Part shown: piece by piece, positions 1 to 10,019 of the stretch | Layout of the letters: each line of letters begins with the position of its first letter | Position numbering within the stretch: the stretch's first letter is position 1 | NCBI GenBank assembly: GCA_964415675.1 | Contig: CAYQBG010000004.1 | Span: 124,001 to 188,000 of the forward strand | Source of the DNA: UBA5336 sp964415675 | GTDB taxonomy: Bacteria; Pseudomonadota; Alphaproteobacteria; Caulobacterales; Hyphomonadaceae | Direction of reading: 5' to 3' | Length of the DNA: 64,000 nucleotides | The notes under the pieces: generated by a model | What the model was told of the DNA's origin: nothing | The model's database searches: none | Seen by the model: only the letters and a program-made list of their open reading frames with translations | Made by a program: the position numbers and the translations under genes

Positions 1-100
1 CGCTTGATTCCTGGCGGGTGCAGCCAACCTGACGCACGATCGCATCGGTGACCTCGGCCCGGGTTATGGTCTTGGATGACACAGCGCAGTCTCCACTCAT
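1..100 (-). CDS. ihfA: Integration host factor subunit alpha (N-terminal part, runs off the window)
   Basis: This is the first 33 codons of a small DNA-bending protein of the HU/IHF family. The visible part reads SSKTITRAEVTDAIVRQVG, which matches the start of IHF-alpha (a helical lead-in with the T-R-A-x-x-x-x-A pattern). IHF heterodimers bend DNA in promoters, recombination sites and origins. It lies 37 bp downstream of fabH on the same strand, and plsX-fabH-ihfA is a common alphaproteobacterial order. The ATG at 98-100 gives a six-residue extension (MSGDCA) before a GTG at 80-82 that could also be the start. The C-terminal arm is outside the window, so IHF-alpha versus HU rests on the N-terminus and context. 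Confidence 0.8.
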   Translation of the reverse strand, partial: MSGDCAVSSKTITRAEVTDAIVRQVGCTRQESS

Positions 101-137
101 AGGTTAAGGGATACGCCCGATATATTAACGAAAACTT

Positions 138-1112
138 CTAGATTCGAAAAAGGCTTGCACCCCATGAAAATCCCCCGCCCATCGCCTCGGACAATATCAG
201 CTGGCCTGGCTGGATGCGGCCATCCTCTATCGCCGTGTTTAGAGCGAGCGGGATAGAGGCGGCCGACGTGTTCCCGTGACGGGCGACTGTCGATACAACA
301 CGGCTCTCATTGATCGACAGTTTCCTGGCGACGCCATCCAGAATACGCTGATTGGCCTGATGGGGAACGAACCAGTCAATGTCATCCGGGCCAAGACCGT
401 TTTCGTCGAGAATGGCCTGAACCGCGGACGAAATATTCGTTACCGCATGCTTGAAAACCTTGTTCCCCTGCATGCGCACATGGCCGATGGTCTGGGTCGA
501 GGACACCCCGCCATCGACGCACAGGAGGTCGGACTTCGTCCCGTCAGTGCGGATATGGTGGGCAATCACTCCGTCCAGAGCACCGGCCTCGCCCGCCTCG
601 GCGCGCAGGATCGCTGCGCCGCCGCCATCGCCGAACAGCACACAGGTCGTGCGGTCGGACCAGTCGATGATCCGGGAAAACGTCTCCGCTCCGATCACAA
701 GCGCAGTACGAAACAGGCCCTGACGGAGCATGGTATCGGCTGTCGCGAGGGCAAACAGAAAGCCCGAACAGACGGCCTGGACATCGAAAGCCGCTCCCTC
801 ACCGGTGCCAAGCTTGGCCTGCACCGCGGTCGCCGTCGCAGGAAATGTGCGGTCGGGCGTGGTCGTTGCCAGGACGATGAGATCGACTTCGCCGGGCGCG
901 ATCCCGGCGCGTTCCAGCGCCATTCTGGACGCCTCGACGGCAATGTCTGAGGTGAGCTCGCCATCGGCGGCAATATGGCGTTCATGAATACCGGTCCGCT
1001 CGCGAATCCAGTCATCGCTTGTCTCGACAATCCGCGTCAGATCCTCATTGGTCATCACGCATGATGGAAGATAAGCGCCGACGCCGCGGATATGGCTTTT
1101 CAGACGGCTCAT
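138..1112 (-). CDS. fabH: 3-oxoacyl-[acyl-carrier-protein] synthase III (KAS III)
   Basis: FabH condenses acetyl-CoA (or another acyl-CoA) with malonyl-ACP to start type II fatty acid synthesis in the cytoplasm. The 324-residue product has the usual family length. The Cys-His-Asn catalytic triad is visible: Cys115 in AVCSGF, His251 in PHQAN and Asn281 in HGNTSAAS. The glycine-rich C-terminus (GGGFSWGAS) is also typical. Its start codon overlaps the plsX stop by four bases (ATGA), so the two are translationally coupled, and ihfA follows on the same strand. Substrate chain-length preference cannot be read from sequence. Confidence 0.97.
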   Translation of the reverse strand: MSRLKSHIRGVGAYLPSCVMTNEDLTRIVETSDDWIRERTGIHERHIAADGELTSDIAVEASRMALERAGIAPGEVDLIVLATTTPDRTFPATATAVQAKLGTGEGAAFDVQAVCSGFLFALATADTMLRQGLFRTALVIGAETFSRIIDWSDRTTCVLFGDGGGAAILRAEAGEAGALDGVIAHHIRTDGTKSDLLCVDGGVSSTQTIGHVRMQGNKVFKHAVTNISSAVQAILDENGLGPDDIDWFVPHQANQRILDGVARKLSINESRVVSTVARHGNTSAASIPLALNTAIEDGRIQPGQLILSEAMGGGFSWGASLFRI

Positions 1113-2149
1113 GCCGCGCTCTCCGAGGCCGCCGAGCCGCGCCGTATCCGCGCAAGGCTGGCGGCCACCTCATCCATGTAGTGGCTCAATGCCAGATCCG
1201 CGGCCAGACCCAGGGCCGTGGCAAACCCCTTCACGTCCGTCCCGCCATGACTCTTGACCGAGACGCCATTGAGCCCAAGCAGGACCCCGCCATTGACATT
1301 GCTGGGATCCATTCGCTCGCGCAACCGCTCCAGCCCGCCACGCGCGACGAGTGCGCCGGCCTTGGCCAGCGGAGAAGACGTCAGCGCCTCGCGCACGAAA
1401 TTGGCCACCAGCCGTGCGGTGCCTTCAGCGGTCTTCAGGGCGATATTGCCGGAGAACCCATCTGTGACGACCACATCGACAGTGCCCTCTGAAATGTCAT
1501 TGCCCTCAACGAAGCCGTAATAATTCAGGTCAAGTCCGCTGGACTTGATAAGGTCGGCGGCCCGGCGCACTTCTTCATGACCTTTCATCTCTTCCGAACC
1601 GACATTGAGAATCCCGATCGAGGGACGCGCCACACCGCGAATGGCCCGGGCATAGGCCTCGCCCATGATCGCATAGGTCAGGAGCTGGTGGCCATCCGCT
1701 TCGAGATTGGCACCGACATCCAGCACCACGATGCGCCCCTTCAACGTCGGCCAGAGCGCGGTCATTGCCGGGCGGTGCACCCCGTCAAGCTTGCGCAGGA
1801 CCATCATCGAGATGGCCATCAGCGCGCCCGTATTGCCCGCTGAAACCGAGGCTCGCGCCTCGCCATCCTTCACGCACTGGACGGCACGGAACATGGAAGA
1901 TTCGCGTTTACGCAGCGCCTGGGACGGTTTGTCTTCCATCCCGATCTTAATATCAGTATGGCGCAGTTCGCAGCGCCGCGCGAGTGCCGGATGTGCGTCG
2001 AGCTCGGACCGAATCGCCGTCTCATCTCCATGAAGGATGAAGTTGATGCCCGATCGTATCGCGGCGAAGGCGCTCAGCCCCTCGACCACCACACCGGGGG
2101 CTGCGTCGCCGCCCATGGCGTCCACCGAGAGGACCAAACTGTCTGACAT
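1109..2149 (-). CDS. plsX: Phosphate acyltransferase PlsX
   Basis: PlsX converts acyl-ACP to acyl-phosphate, the acyl donor used by PlsY for glycerol-3-phosphate acylation, and so links fatty acid synthesis to phospholipid synthesis. The 346-residue length is normal. The N-terminal signature VDAMGGDAAPGVVVEG is clear, followed by the expected HTDI, GNTGALM and GNDISEGTVDVVVTDGFSGN-type segments. It overlaps fabH by four bases downstream. The bc1-chaperone gene lies 41 bp upstream on the same strand. Many alphaproteobacteria have a DUF177/YceD gene in that gap; none is present here. Confidence 0.97.
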   Translation of the reverse strand: MSDSLVLSVDAMGGDAAPGVVVEGLSAFAAIRSGINFILHGDETAIRSELDAHPALARRCELRHTDIKIGMEDKPSQALRKRESSMFRAVQCVKDGEARASVSAGNTGALMAISMMVLRKLDGVHRPAMTALWPTLKGRIVVLDVGANLEADGHQLLTYAIMGEAYARAIRGVARPSIGILNVGSEEMKGHEEVRRAADLIKSSGLDLNYYGFVEGNDISEGTVDVVVTDGFSGNIALKTAEGTARLVANFVREALTSSPLAKAGALVARGGLERLRERMDPSNVNGGVLLGLNGVSVKSHGGTDVKGFATALGLAADLALSHYMDEVAASLARIRRGSAASESAA

Positions 2150-2190
2150 TGAAGTTCGCTCCGCTGGCGGCAGCCTGTAGAAGCGCGAAC

Positions 2191-2772
2191 CTAGTGTTGC
2201 GAGCTGTCAAACGCAATGTCGCTCGATAAGCCATCGCCAGGCGCGGGCGGCTCCGGCCAGTCAATATCGCCGCGCATGAGGCTTTCGGGTAACAGGCCGG
2301 CCAGCCGGTGGTCGGCTTCCCGAACATAGATCGCCAGGAGACCGGGCGCGGCGCCACCCATCCCATTGCGCAGGAGTGCAGCCTCTACCCTAGCGTCCTT
2401 GTCGCCCTGCAGGGCCTCGTCAATCGCGCCGGCGAGCCCGTAGAACTCCTCTCCGAGCTTGCGCATGCGCCGGGCGATGGAATGATCACCGACACCTTCT
2501 TCGCGCAGCGCATAATCGAACCGGTCGAACAGTCTTTCCCCCATCTTTTCGGCCAGGCGAAACCCCTCATCTCCGGCCCTGCGCAAATGTCGGATCACCA
2601 GCGCGCCATGCAGGGCGACCATACCAAAACGCCCTTCAAGCGTATCCTCGGCGACGCCGCTGCTGAAGAAACCCGGACGGCGGGCGGCGGCCATCACGCC
2701 GTCGGCCAGGCGAGCAGCCTGGGCCCTCAGCTCGGAATTGCCACCGAAGAAGTGTTGAATCAGAGATGTCAC
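2191..2772 (-). CDS. Ubiquinol-cytochrome c chaperone family protein (CBP3/UQCC1-like)
   Basis: The 193-residue product belongs to the CBP3/UQCC1 family, which in mitochondria assists cytochrome b translation and bc1 assembly. The family core is visible as LFDRFDYALREEGVGD, then ARRMRKLGEEFYGLAGAIDEAL. A longer frame begins at 2832, but that would run into the promoter and ribosome-binding region of divergent bamE. The GTG at 2770-2772, giving VTSLIQHFFG, matches where family members begin, so I prefer it. The likely client, the petABC bc1 complex, is encoded in this window at 35-38 kb. The assembly role in bacteria is inferred from homology. Confidence 0.85.
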   Translation of the reverse strand: MTSLIQHFFGGNSELRAQAARLADGVMAAARRPGFFSSGVAEDTLEGRFGMVALHGALVIRHLRRAGDEGFRLAEKMGERLFDRFDYALREEGVGDHSIARRMRKLGEEFYGLAGAIDEALQGDKDARVEAALLRNGMGGAAPGLLAIYVREADHRLAGLLPESLMRGDIDWPEPPAPGDGLSSDIAFDSSQH

Positions 2773-2844
2773 GGCCTGTCTCCTGTCACTTGTCAAAGCC
2801 GGCCGGCTCAAGCTACCTGTTCGCCAACACACAGGAGAGTTTCC

Positions 2845-3321
2845 ATGGCGCGACGCGCGATCCTGGCCGGCATAGCCCTTTCAGCGCTTTCCGCTGGCTG
2901 TATCAAGCCGGTCCAGTCTTATCACGGATATATCGCTGACGAAGCCCAACCCAAGGAGATGGAGCCGGGCGTTGACACGCGCGCCAGCGTTCTGGCGCGG
3001 CTTGGCACGCCATCGACCAAGAGCATCTTCGACGAAGACACCTGGTTCTATGTCTCGACCGAGCATGAACGTTTCGCATTCTATCGTGAGCAGGTGGCCA
3101 AGCGGAACATTGTCGCGGTGCGCTTCGGCGAGGATGACAAGGTCGAGGATGTGCTCACCTACAATGTCGACGATGGCGAAGTGATCAATTATGCCCAGCG
3201 CGAAACGCCGACTCTGGGACGCGAACTGTCTCTGATCGAACAGTTGCTCGGCTCGGTGGGCAATGTCGCCCTGCCACAAACCGATGAAGCAACCCCCGGC
3301 AACCCGACTGGCAGGCGCTAG
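2845..3321 (+). CDS. bamE: Outer membrane protein assembly factor BamE (SmpA/OmlA lipoprotein)
   Basis: BamE is a small lipoprotein of the BAM complex, which inserts beta-barrels into the outer membrane. The 158-residue product starts with a lipoprotein signal peptide ending in LSAGC (lipidated Cys19). It then carries the SmpA/OmlA core, including TRASVLARLGTPSTKSIFDED followed by a WFYVS strand. The ATG at 2845 is chosen over the longer open frame because AGGAGAG lies just upstream and a signal peptide begins there. It is divergent from the bc1-chaperone gene; bamB, another BAM lipoprotein, lies 3 kb away. The region past residue 110 is poorly conserved. Confidence 0.9.
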   Translation: MARRAILAGIALSALSAGCIKPVQSYHGYIADEAQPKEMEPGVDTRASVLARLGTPSTKSIFDEDTWFYVSTEHERFAFYREQVAKRNIVAVRFGEDDKVEDVLTYNVDDGEVINYAQRETPTLGRELSLIEQLLGSVGNVALPQTDEATPGNPTGRR

Positions 3322-3390
3322 ACCGGCTTCGCCTTCAGCAGAATCGGTCGTGGCTTGTTTTCGCTCATGCCAGTCTGGTGGAAACCAAAC

Positions 3391-3423
3391 GCCCGCGCGG
3401 GCGCGCCGCAGGCATGCGGTTTT
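3391..3423 (+). terminator. Possible intrinsic terminator after bamE
   Basis: Between bamE and convergent der (3322-3537) there is no convincing gene. The region holds a GC palindrome (GCCCGC/GCGGGC, 3391-3402) and a second hairpin with stem CCGCA (3406-3410), loop GGCA, stem TGCGG (3415-3419), followed by TTTT at 3420-3423. That is hairpin plus U-run on the plus strand, but the stem is short. I see nothing else in this gap apart from shadow frames. Confidence 0.4.
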
Positions 3424-3537
3424 CGGCAGACGGAATGCTTCAAACTCGGGAAAGCCCGACCGCGCCCGCCTCGAAGCGTGGCGCAGGGCGCGCTGCCCGA
3501 TGTTTCAAATTCGCTAAGAATAAGGTGTGGGGACGCC

Positions 3538-5040
3538 CTATCCTTTCGCCTTGTACGCATAAGGATTGGCCGGCTGGCGCACCAGAAGCCGGATCGGCAC
3601 GCCGGGCAGGTCGAAGGCTTCCCGGATCCCGTTGACCAGATAGCGCTTGTACTGCTCAGGCATGTGGTTTCCACGTGACGCCATCAGAACGAAGGTCGGC
3701 GGGCGCGCCTTGATCTGCGCCATGTAGCGCGGCTTGATCCGCTTGCCATGGATGGCGGGCGGTGGATGGTGTTCCATCGTATGACGCAGCCAGCGATTGA
3801 GATCCCCGGTCTTGACCCGCGCGGTCCAGTCATCATGCACCTTCGCGACCGCAGGCATCAGCCGGTCTGCCCCGCGCCCAGTCAGCCCCGACAAGGTCAC
3901 CAGCGGCGCCCCGCGCGCATTGGGCAGCAGCCTGTCGAGCCGCTCGCGAAGTTCCTTTGCGAGCGCTGACTTGTTCTCGACGAGGTCCCATTTCGACGCG
4001 ACAAAGACCAGGCCCCGGCCTTCCCGAACCACAAGGTCGGCGATCTGCAGGTCCTGTTTTTCCAGCGCTTCGCGCGCATCCATGATCAGCGCAACGATTT
4101 CGGCATATTTCAGCGTGCGGACGGTTTCGCCGGTCGACATGCGCTCAAGCCGCTCCTGCACCTTGGCTCGTTTGCGCAGGCCCGCAGTATCGACAAGCCG
4201 TACCTTGCGCCCGTTCCAGTCCCAGTCGACCGCGATGGAATCCCGTGTGATGCCGGCTTCCGGCCCGGTCAGCAGCCGCTCATCCTGCAAGAGCATGTTG
4301 ATCAGCGTGGATTTGCCCGCATTCGGGCGCCCCACAATGGCGAGGCGGATGGGCGGGCGATCCTGGCTGTCCGGCTCAGGCGCGTCAGGCAGGTCCGCCG
4401 TGGCGGCCTCGACGGCTGCGACGAGTTCCTCATCGGACAGCGAGGCATCCTCGATATCGATATGGGCCAGGCGGTCAATGATATCCTCGCCGCGCCCATT
4501 TTCGTCGCTCTCTTCTTCCGCCGCCAGCGCCAGTTCGAACGCCTCTTCGCCCAGGGTTTCGCGGATCGCAGCATAGAGATCGGCCATGCCTTCGCCGTGC
4601 TCGCCGGAAATGGACACTGGCTCATCAAAACCCAGAGACCAGCCCTCCATCGCACCCGCCTCACCCGCGCGACCCTCGGCCTTGTTGGCGGCAAGGATCA
4701 CCGGCAGGTCCGCGCGCCGAAGCGCCTCGGCAAAGGACTGGTCCAGCGAGGTCACACCAGCGCGTGCATCAAACAGGAACACGGCGATATCAGCCTCCCC
4801 GATGGCCGCCTCGGTCTGGGCACGCATGCGCGCTTCAAGGCTGTCATCATGGGCATCTTCGTAACCCGCCGTGTCGATCAGGAGCAGCGGGAGGTCGCCA
4901 AGCCGGCCGGGCGCGTGCTTGCGATCGCGCGTGACGCCGGGCTGGTCATCGACCAGGGCCAGCTTCTTTCCGGCGAGGCGGTTGAAAAGAGTCGATTTGC
5001 CGACATTTGGGCGGCCGACAATGGCGAGGCGCAGGGTCAT
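3538..5040 (-). CDS. der: Ribosome biogenesis GTPase Der (EngA)
   Basis: Der is a tandem GTPase needed for 50S subunit maturation. The 500-residue product has two G domains: the first P-loop GRPNVGKST at residues 9-17 with DTAGYED for the G3 region, the second P-loop GRPNAGKST at about 238-246 with DTAGLRKR. They are joined by an unusually acidic linker (about residues 165-230). A C-terminal KH-like domain carries RHTMEHHPPPAIHGKRIKPRY. It is the last gene of a minus-strand set panB / YfgM-like / bamB / der, 31 bp after bamB, a common alphaproteobacterial order. Confidence 0.97.
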   Translation of the reverse strand: MTLRLAIVGRPNVGKSTLFNRLAGKKLALVDDQPGVTRDRKHAPGRLGDLPLLLIDTAGYEDAHDDSLEARMRAQTEAAIGEADIAVFLFDARAGVTSLDQSFAEALRRADLPVILAANKAEGRAGEAGAMEGWSLGFDEPVSISGEHGEGMADLYAAIRETLGEEAFELALAAEEESDENGRGEDIIDRLAHIDIEDASLSDEELVAAVEAATADLPDAPEPDSQDRPPIRLAIVGRPNAGKSTLINMLLQDERLLTGPEAGITRDSIAVDWDWNGRKVRLVDTAGLRKRAKVQERLERMSTGETVRTLKYAEIVALIMDAREALEKQDLQIADLVVREGRGLVFVASKWDLVENKSALAKELRERLDRLLPNARGAPLVTLSGLTGRGADRLMPAVAKVHDDWTARVKTGDLNRWLRHTMEHHPPPAIHGKRIKPRYMAQIKARPPTFVLMASRGNHMPEQYKRYLVNGIREAFDLPGVPIRLLVRQPANPYAYKAKG

Positions 5041-5071
5041 GATGACTGGGCTCTATCACGATCCGTACACA

Positions 5072-6421
5072 CTAGCGAATAGCGATGAGCTGCGCCTCGT
5101 CAGTCAGCACAAAAAGCCGTCCGCCGACCGCGATCGGTTCAAGATACACATCATCCCTGAGATCGAGAGACGCCTTGCGCTCACCGGTCTGCGGATCGAT
5201 CGCGATCACTTCACCCTGTGAGGAAATCACGATCACGCGGCCCGAGGCGATGATCGGTCCGGCATAGCTGATCCGGCCCTTCTGCTTCTCCTCATTGCGA
5301 AAGCGCGCCAGCTGCGTCGTCCAGTAAACCCGCCCGGTGCCGGCATTCATTGCCGCCAGAAGGCCTTCGGTACCCATCACGAAGAGATATTCGCCCGCCA
5401 GCGCAGGCGCCTGTGTCGAGCCGATCGGCTGGGCCCAGACACGATTACCGCTTCGCCCGTCAATGGCGGCAGTCACACCAGACTGGTTTGCCGCGATCAC
5501 CAGGCCGCTGGAGAGGACGGGACGTGCGGCGATATCATTGATCGACGAAATCGGCGTGAACCGGCCCGGACGCGACAGAGCATCGTTCCAGAGCCGGCGC
5601 CCATTGTTTGCCAGATAGGCAATGATCTCGCCGGATGAGTAAGGCACGACAACCAGGTCCTCGACCGCTGCGGCGCTGGGGCTGCCAAGCACGCGGGCCG
5701 GCTCGGCAATGGCCTGATCCGACCACAAGGTGCGCCCGGTATCAAAGTCGAGTGCAAAAACCTCGTTATTGTTGGAGGTCACATAGATGCGACCATCTTT
5801 CACCGTTGGCGAGCCGGTCATGGGCGCTTCCATGTCGCGCATCCAGACCTGGTCTCCTGTCGCCGCATCAAGCGCGAAAACCCGGCCATAGCCGCTGGCC
5901 GCGATCACCCGGCCGCCTGACACGGCAAGCGCGCCCCCGACGCCGACACGGTCGCGCTCATTGCCCGATGACAGCTCATGCCGCCAGAATTCCCGACCGC
6001 TGGCCACATCAAAGGCGCGCACTGTCTGCCCGGCATCCAGCACGAAAATCGCGGTTTCGCTGGCCACGGGCGACGAAGTCAGCGCCGATTTTCGGCTTGA
6101 GCCCTCGCCGGCATTGCGTCGCCAGTCCACGACCAGTTCATCGGCCGCAATCACATGGCCTACCGCCTTGCTGGCGCGCATCCCCGCTTCCGGCCAGGAG
6201 CTGGGCGTTTCGGCCACAGGGAGCGTGATCGATTGGCTGGCAAGTTCAGGGTCGGCCTCCAGCTTCTCGTCACCCAGCACCATGGCAACCCTGCCGGCCT
6301 TGTCGGCGGCCTCTTCAGCGGCACGGTCGTTTCCGAAACCAGGCAGGCTGGAGCAGGCGCCCAGTAACAGGGCGCCAGCAAGGGCGGCGAGGGCCGCGCA
6401 TGTCCGATAGTGGTCAGTCAT
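5072..6421 (-). CDS. bamB: Outer membrane protein assembly factor BamB (PQQ-repeat lipoprotein)
   Basis: BamB is the beta-propeller lipoprotein of the BAM complex that scaffolds BamA. The product (449 residues) begins with a lipoprotein signal peptide ending LLGAC (Cys23). It continues with repeated PQQ-like blades, seen as recurring G-x-V-x-A-x-D-x-x-T-G-x-x-x-W motifs such as GRVFALDAATGDQVW and EVFALDFDTGRTLW. Its ATG overlaps the stop of the upstream YfgM-like gene by four bases, so the two are coupled; der follows. No enzyme role is implied by the PQQ-type repeats, which here are structural. Confidence 0.93.
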   Translation of the reverse strand: MTDHYRTCAALAALAGALLLGACSSLPGFGNDRAAEEAADKAGRVAMVLGDEKLEADPELASQSITLPVAETPSSWPEAGMRASKAVGHVIAADELVVDWRRNAGEGSSRKSALTSSPVASETAIFVLDAGQTVRAFDVASGREFWRHELSSGNERDRVGVGGALAVSGGRVIAASGYGRVFALDAATGDQVWMRDMEAPMTGSPTVKDGRIYVTSNNNEVFALDFDTGRTLWSDQAIAEPARVLGSPSAAAVEDLVVVPYSSGEIIAYLANNGRRLWNDALSRPGRFTPISSINDIAARPVLSSGLVIAANQSGVTAAIDGRSGNRVWAQPIGSTQAPALAGEYLFVMGTEGLLAAMNAGTGRVYWTTQLARFRNEEKQKGRISYAGPIIASGRVIVISSQGEVIAIDPQTGERKASLDLRDDVYLEPIAVGGRLFVLTDEAQLIAIR

Positions 6422-7152
6422 TCAGTGTCCTCGTTCGTCGGCGTCGCCATACTTTCGTTTGCGTCTGTCGGCTGCAATTGCGTGTCGAGGGCCGATTCGG
6501 GTTCATTCGACGAGACGCGAGGCATCGCATCGAGTGCGATCTGCGCCCGCTGGGTGAGCCCGGACGGCGCATAAGACGCGAAACGCAGGCGGTTGAACAT
6601 CTGCCTGGCCCGCTCAATCTCGCCGGCCTCATAAGCCTTCGAGGCGATCACCTCGCTTGCCAGCGCCCCGAACGGGCTTTCTTCCCCAGCCAGCTCCGAC
6701 AAGAGCGCTTCGGCCTCGTCCAGGCCGATCTCGCCAGCCCGCAGATAAGCCTGTTTCAACAGCGCAAGCTTCTCGAAGGCGCCGCCATCGGCCCCACCGG
6801 CGCCCGCCAGGACCGACGAGGCCGATGCCCTATCCCCGCCTCCGGCCATTCTGGCCTGCGCCAGGAAATGCGAGGCCATTGGCGAGAGACGGCTATCGCT
6901 CTCGACGAGCGCTTCAAAACCGGCCGCCGCTGTCTCGAATTCGCCTGCGTCCATAGCGTCACGGGCCGCTTCGAAAGCCTCGACACGCTGTTCGCGCGCC
7001 TCTCCCTCGCGGGCTTGCTGATATTCGTTAAAGGCCACCGCTGCGACGATTGCCCCGGCGAGCAGCCAGACCAGAATGCCATAGCGCCGCCAAAGCCCGG
7101 CGAGCCTGTCCTTGCGGACTTCCTCTTCAACCTCTTCGAAAATGTCGGACAA
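6418..7152 (-). CDS. YfgM-like membrane-anchored tetratricopeptide protein
   Basis: The 244-residue product has a short cytoplasmic N-terminus (SDIFEEVEEEVRKDRLAGLW), one transmembrane helix at about residues 24-41, and a helical TPR-like periplasmic part. This is the layout of YfgM, an ancillary SecYEG/PpiD partner, and the gene sits next to bamB-der as YfgM does in other proteobacteria. The start is a TTG at 7150-7152 preceded by AGGAG; no ATG or GTG fits as well. The Ser/Thr/Glu-rich last 30 residues look disordered. The chaperone-partner role is inferred from family and context. Confidence 0.8.
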   Translation of the reverse strand: MSDIFEEVEEEVRKDRLAGLWRRYGILVWLLAGAIVAAVAFNEYQQAREGEAREQRVEAFEAARDAMDAGEFETAAAGFEALVESDSRLSPMASHFLAQARMAGGGDRASASSVLAGAGGADGGAFEKLALLKQAYLRAGEIGLDEAEALLSELAGEESPFGALASEVIASKAYEAGEIERARQMFNRLRFASYAPSGLTQRAQIALDAMPRVSSNEPESALDTQLQPTDANESMATPTNEDTE

Positions 7153-7237
7153 ATGGGCACTCCTGAAAGGACGGCGCGGACGTTCTCGACACTAGCTGCG
7201 GGAAAGCGGCCCCGCAACGCGCGATAGCGGCTGCAGC

Positions 7238-8059
7238 TCAAGATTTCGTCAGCTGATAGGTCTCGTTTTCGTCAGGAAACCGGCCGGCGCGCACATCGGC
7301 AGCATAGCCGGTTACGGCCTTTTCGATCTCACCGCGAAGATCACCATAACGGCGCACGAATTTTGGTGTCCAGTCAAACATGCCAAGCATGTCGTCTGTC
7401 ACCAGGATCTGCCCGTTACAGCCGGCGGAAGCGCCAATTCCGATGGTCGGGCAGGCCACCATTGAAGTGATCTCGGCGGCAAGGTCTTCGGCGACGCCTT
7501 CAACGACAATCGCAAAGGCGCCAGCCGCCTCTGCCGATTTCGCCTCGGCAATCACGCGTCCGCGCTCCGCTTCGTCGCGGCCCTTGGCCCGAAAGCCGCC
7601 ATCGACATTCACCGCCTGCGGGCGCAGACCGACATGGCCCATAACTGGCACGCCCCGCTCCACAAGATGTTCGATCTGGTGAGCAGCATAGGCGCCGCTC
7701 TCGATCTTCACCGCCTGGCAGCCGGTTTCCTTCATGATCCGCGCCGCATTGAGGAAAGCCTGGTCGGAATTGGTTTCATACGAACCGAAGGGCATGTCGA
7801 CGACGACAAAGGCCTGCTGAGATCCGCGCATCACCGCCTGGCCGTGAAGGATCATCATCTCCATCGTGACGCCGACGGTCGATGAAAGGCCATGGACGAC
7901 CATGCCAACGCTGTCGCCAACCAGCAGCAGGTCGCAATGCGGGTCGAGCAGCGCGGCCATGGGCGCGTCATAGGCGGTCAGGCAGACAAGCGGCTCACCG
8001 CCTTTAGCCGCAGCGATGTGCTTGACGGTCTTTCTGGAAACTCGACTCTGTGAGGACAT
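7238..8059 (-). CDS. panB: 3-methyl-2-oxobutanoate hydroxymethyltransferase
   Basis: PanB transfers a hydroxymethyl group from 5,10-methylene-THF to alpha-ketoisovalerate, giving ketopantoate in pantothenate and CoA synthesis. The 273-residue length is typical. Visible motifs are LTAYD, the metal-binding GDSVGMVVHGL (Asp49), VVVDMPFGSY (Asp88), AVKIESG (Lys118) and VPVMGHVGLRPQ. The ATG at 8057-8059 gives the expected N-terminus. It is 85 bp upstream of the YfgM-like gene on the same strand, and a RusA-type gene precedes it. panC is not adjacent. Confidence 0.97.
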   Translation of the reverse strand: MSSQSRVSRKTVKHIAAAKGGEPLVCLTAYDAPMAALLDPHCDLLLVGDSVGMVVHGLSSTVGVTMEMMILHGQAVMRGSQQAFVVVDMPFGSYETNSDQAFLNAARIMKETGCQAVKIESGAYAAHQIEHLVERGVPVMGHVGLRPQAVNVDGGFRAKGRDEAERGRVIAEAKSAEAAGAFAIVVEGVAEDLAAEITSMVACPTIGIGASAGCNGQILVTDDMLGMFDWTPKFVRRYGDLRGEIEKAVTGYAADVRAGRFPDENETYQLTKS

Positions 8060-8105
8060 GACAAGCGCGATTAGAACAAGCCGGGCGACATGGAAAGGGG
8101 CCGGT

Positions 8106-8474
8106 TCATTGCGGCGCGCTCATTTCCTCAACAGTCATGACGATCCCCTCACGCTCACCGACTCGGCGCTCGACCAGCAGGCGCGCAACCTGATGGTCAT
8201 CCTCGAAGGCGTGGCCGATCACGCTGTCAAGCAGCGCCTTGGCGAGATTGTCGAGGTCCATCCATGGCGCATCGCCAGTGTATTCCATCACGATGTGCAC
8301 GCTGTAATCGCCATAACCGGGACGCAAGCGCCGGAAATGCTTGCGGAAAAACTCGCGAAGGAGCGGCTTGTAGTATTTGGCCTGTGTGGTCAGGCCGGTG
8401 CAACGCAGCTCCAGAGCGCCCGCATCAGTGATGCGCGCGGCCACCTTGCCATGGCGGGTCCAGTCTTCGCTCAT
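8106..8474 (-). CDS. RusA-family Holliday junction endonuclease
   Basis: The 122-residue product matches the RusA fold, a dimeric metal-dependent nuclease that cuts Holliday junctions. The conserved acidic cluster is visible as DLDNLAKALLDSVIG (Asp73, Asp75, Asn76, Asp83) and EDDHQVARL (Asp92, Asp93). RusA genes are usually phage-borne, but no phage gene is nearby: panB lies 46 bp downstream and fumC is divergent upstream. All catalytic acids are kept, so it is probably active. I assign the family, not a specific substrate or role in the host. Confidence 0.82.
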   Translation of the reverse strand: MSEDWTRHGKVAARITDAGALELRCTGLTTQAKYYKPLLREFFRKHFRRLRPGYGDYSVHIVMEYTGDAPWMDLDNLAKALLDSVIGHAFEDDHQVARLLVERRVGEREGIVMTVEEMSAPQ

Positions 8475-8568
8475 GGAAAGCCCTTAGGCCCACGCGCCCT
8501 TGGTCGCAATTGCGCCAGGGCGACAAGCTGCTAAACCGCTCGCAAACCTCTGGAGGATGGAGCGCGCA

Positions 8569-9984
<1,416 letters not shown>

Positions 9985-9993
9985 TTGCCGCAC

Positions 9994-10008
9994 AATACAG
10001 AATGTATT
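9994..10008. promoter_or_regulatory. Perfect palindrome, probable operator of the HTH-CcdA/CcdB operon
   Basis: AATACA-GAA-TGTATT is an exact 6+6 inverted repeat with a 3-bp spacer. It lies between the fumC stop and the antitoxin start at 10020. Antitoxins normally repress their own promoter, and this antitoxin has an HTH domain, so an operator here is expected. A TATTAT at 10005-10010 could be a -10 element inside the palindrome. If so, transcription would start almost at the ATG and the mRNA would be nearly leaderless. Both operator and promoter roles are inferred. Confidence 0.55.
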
Positions 10009-10019
10009 ATCGAAAATTT

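Noticed and set aside
2773..2832. Longer start for the bc1-chaperone gene
   Set aside because: It would begin in the bamE control region and adds twenty residues unlike the family; the GTG at 2772 matches the conserved N-terminus.
3318..3674. Minus-strand frame between bamE and der
   Set aside because: It overlaps the 3' end of der in another frame, has no recognisable domain, and its composition is that of a shadow frame.
8106..8474. RusA gene as a sign of a prophage
   Set aside because: No integrase, capsid, terminase or lysis gene is found within 50 kb on either side, and flanks are metabolic genes.
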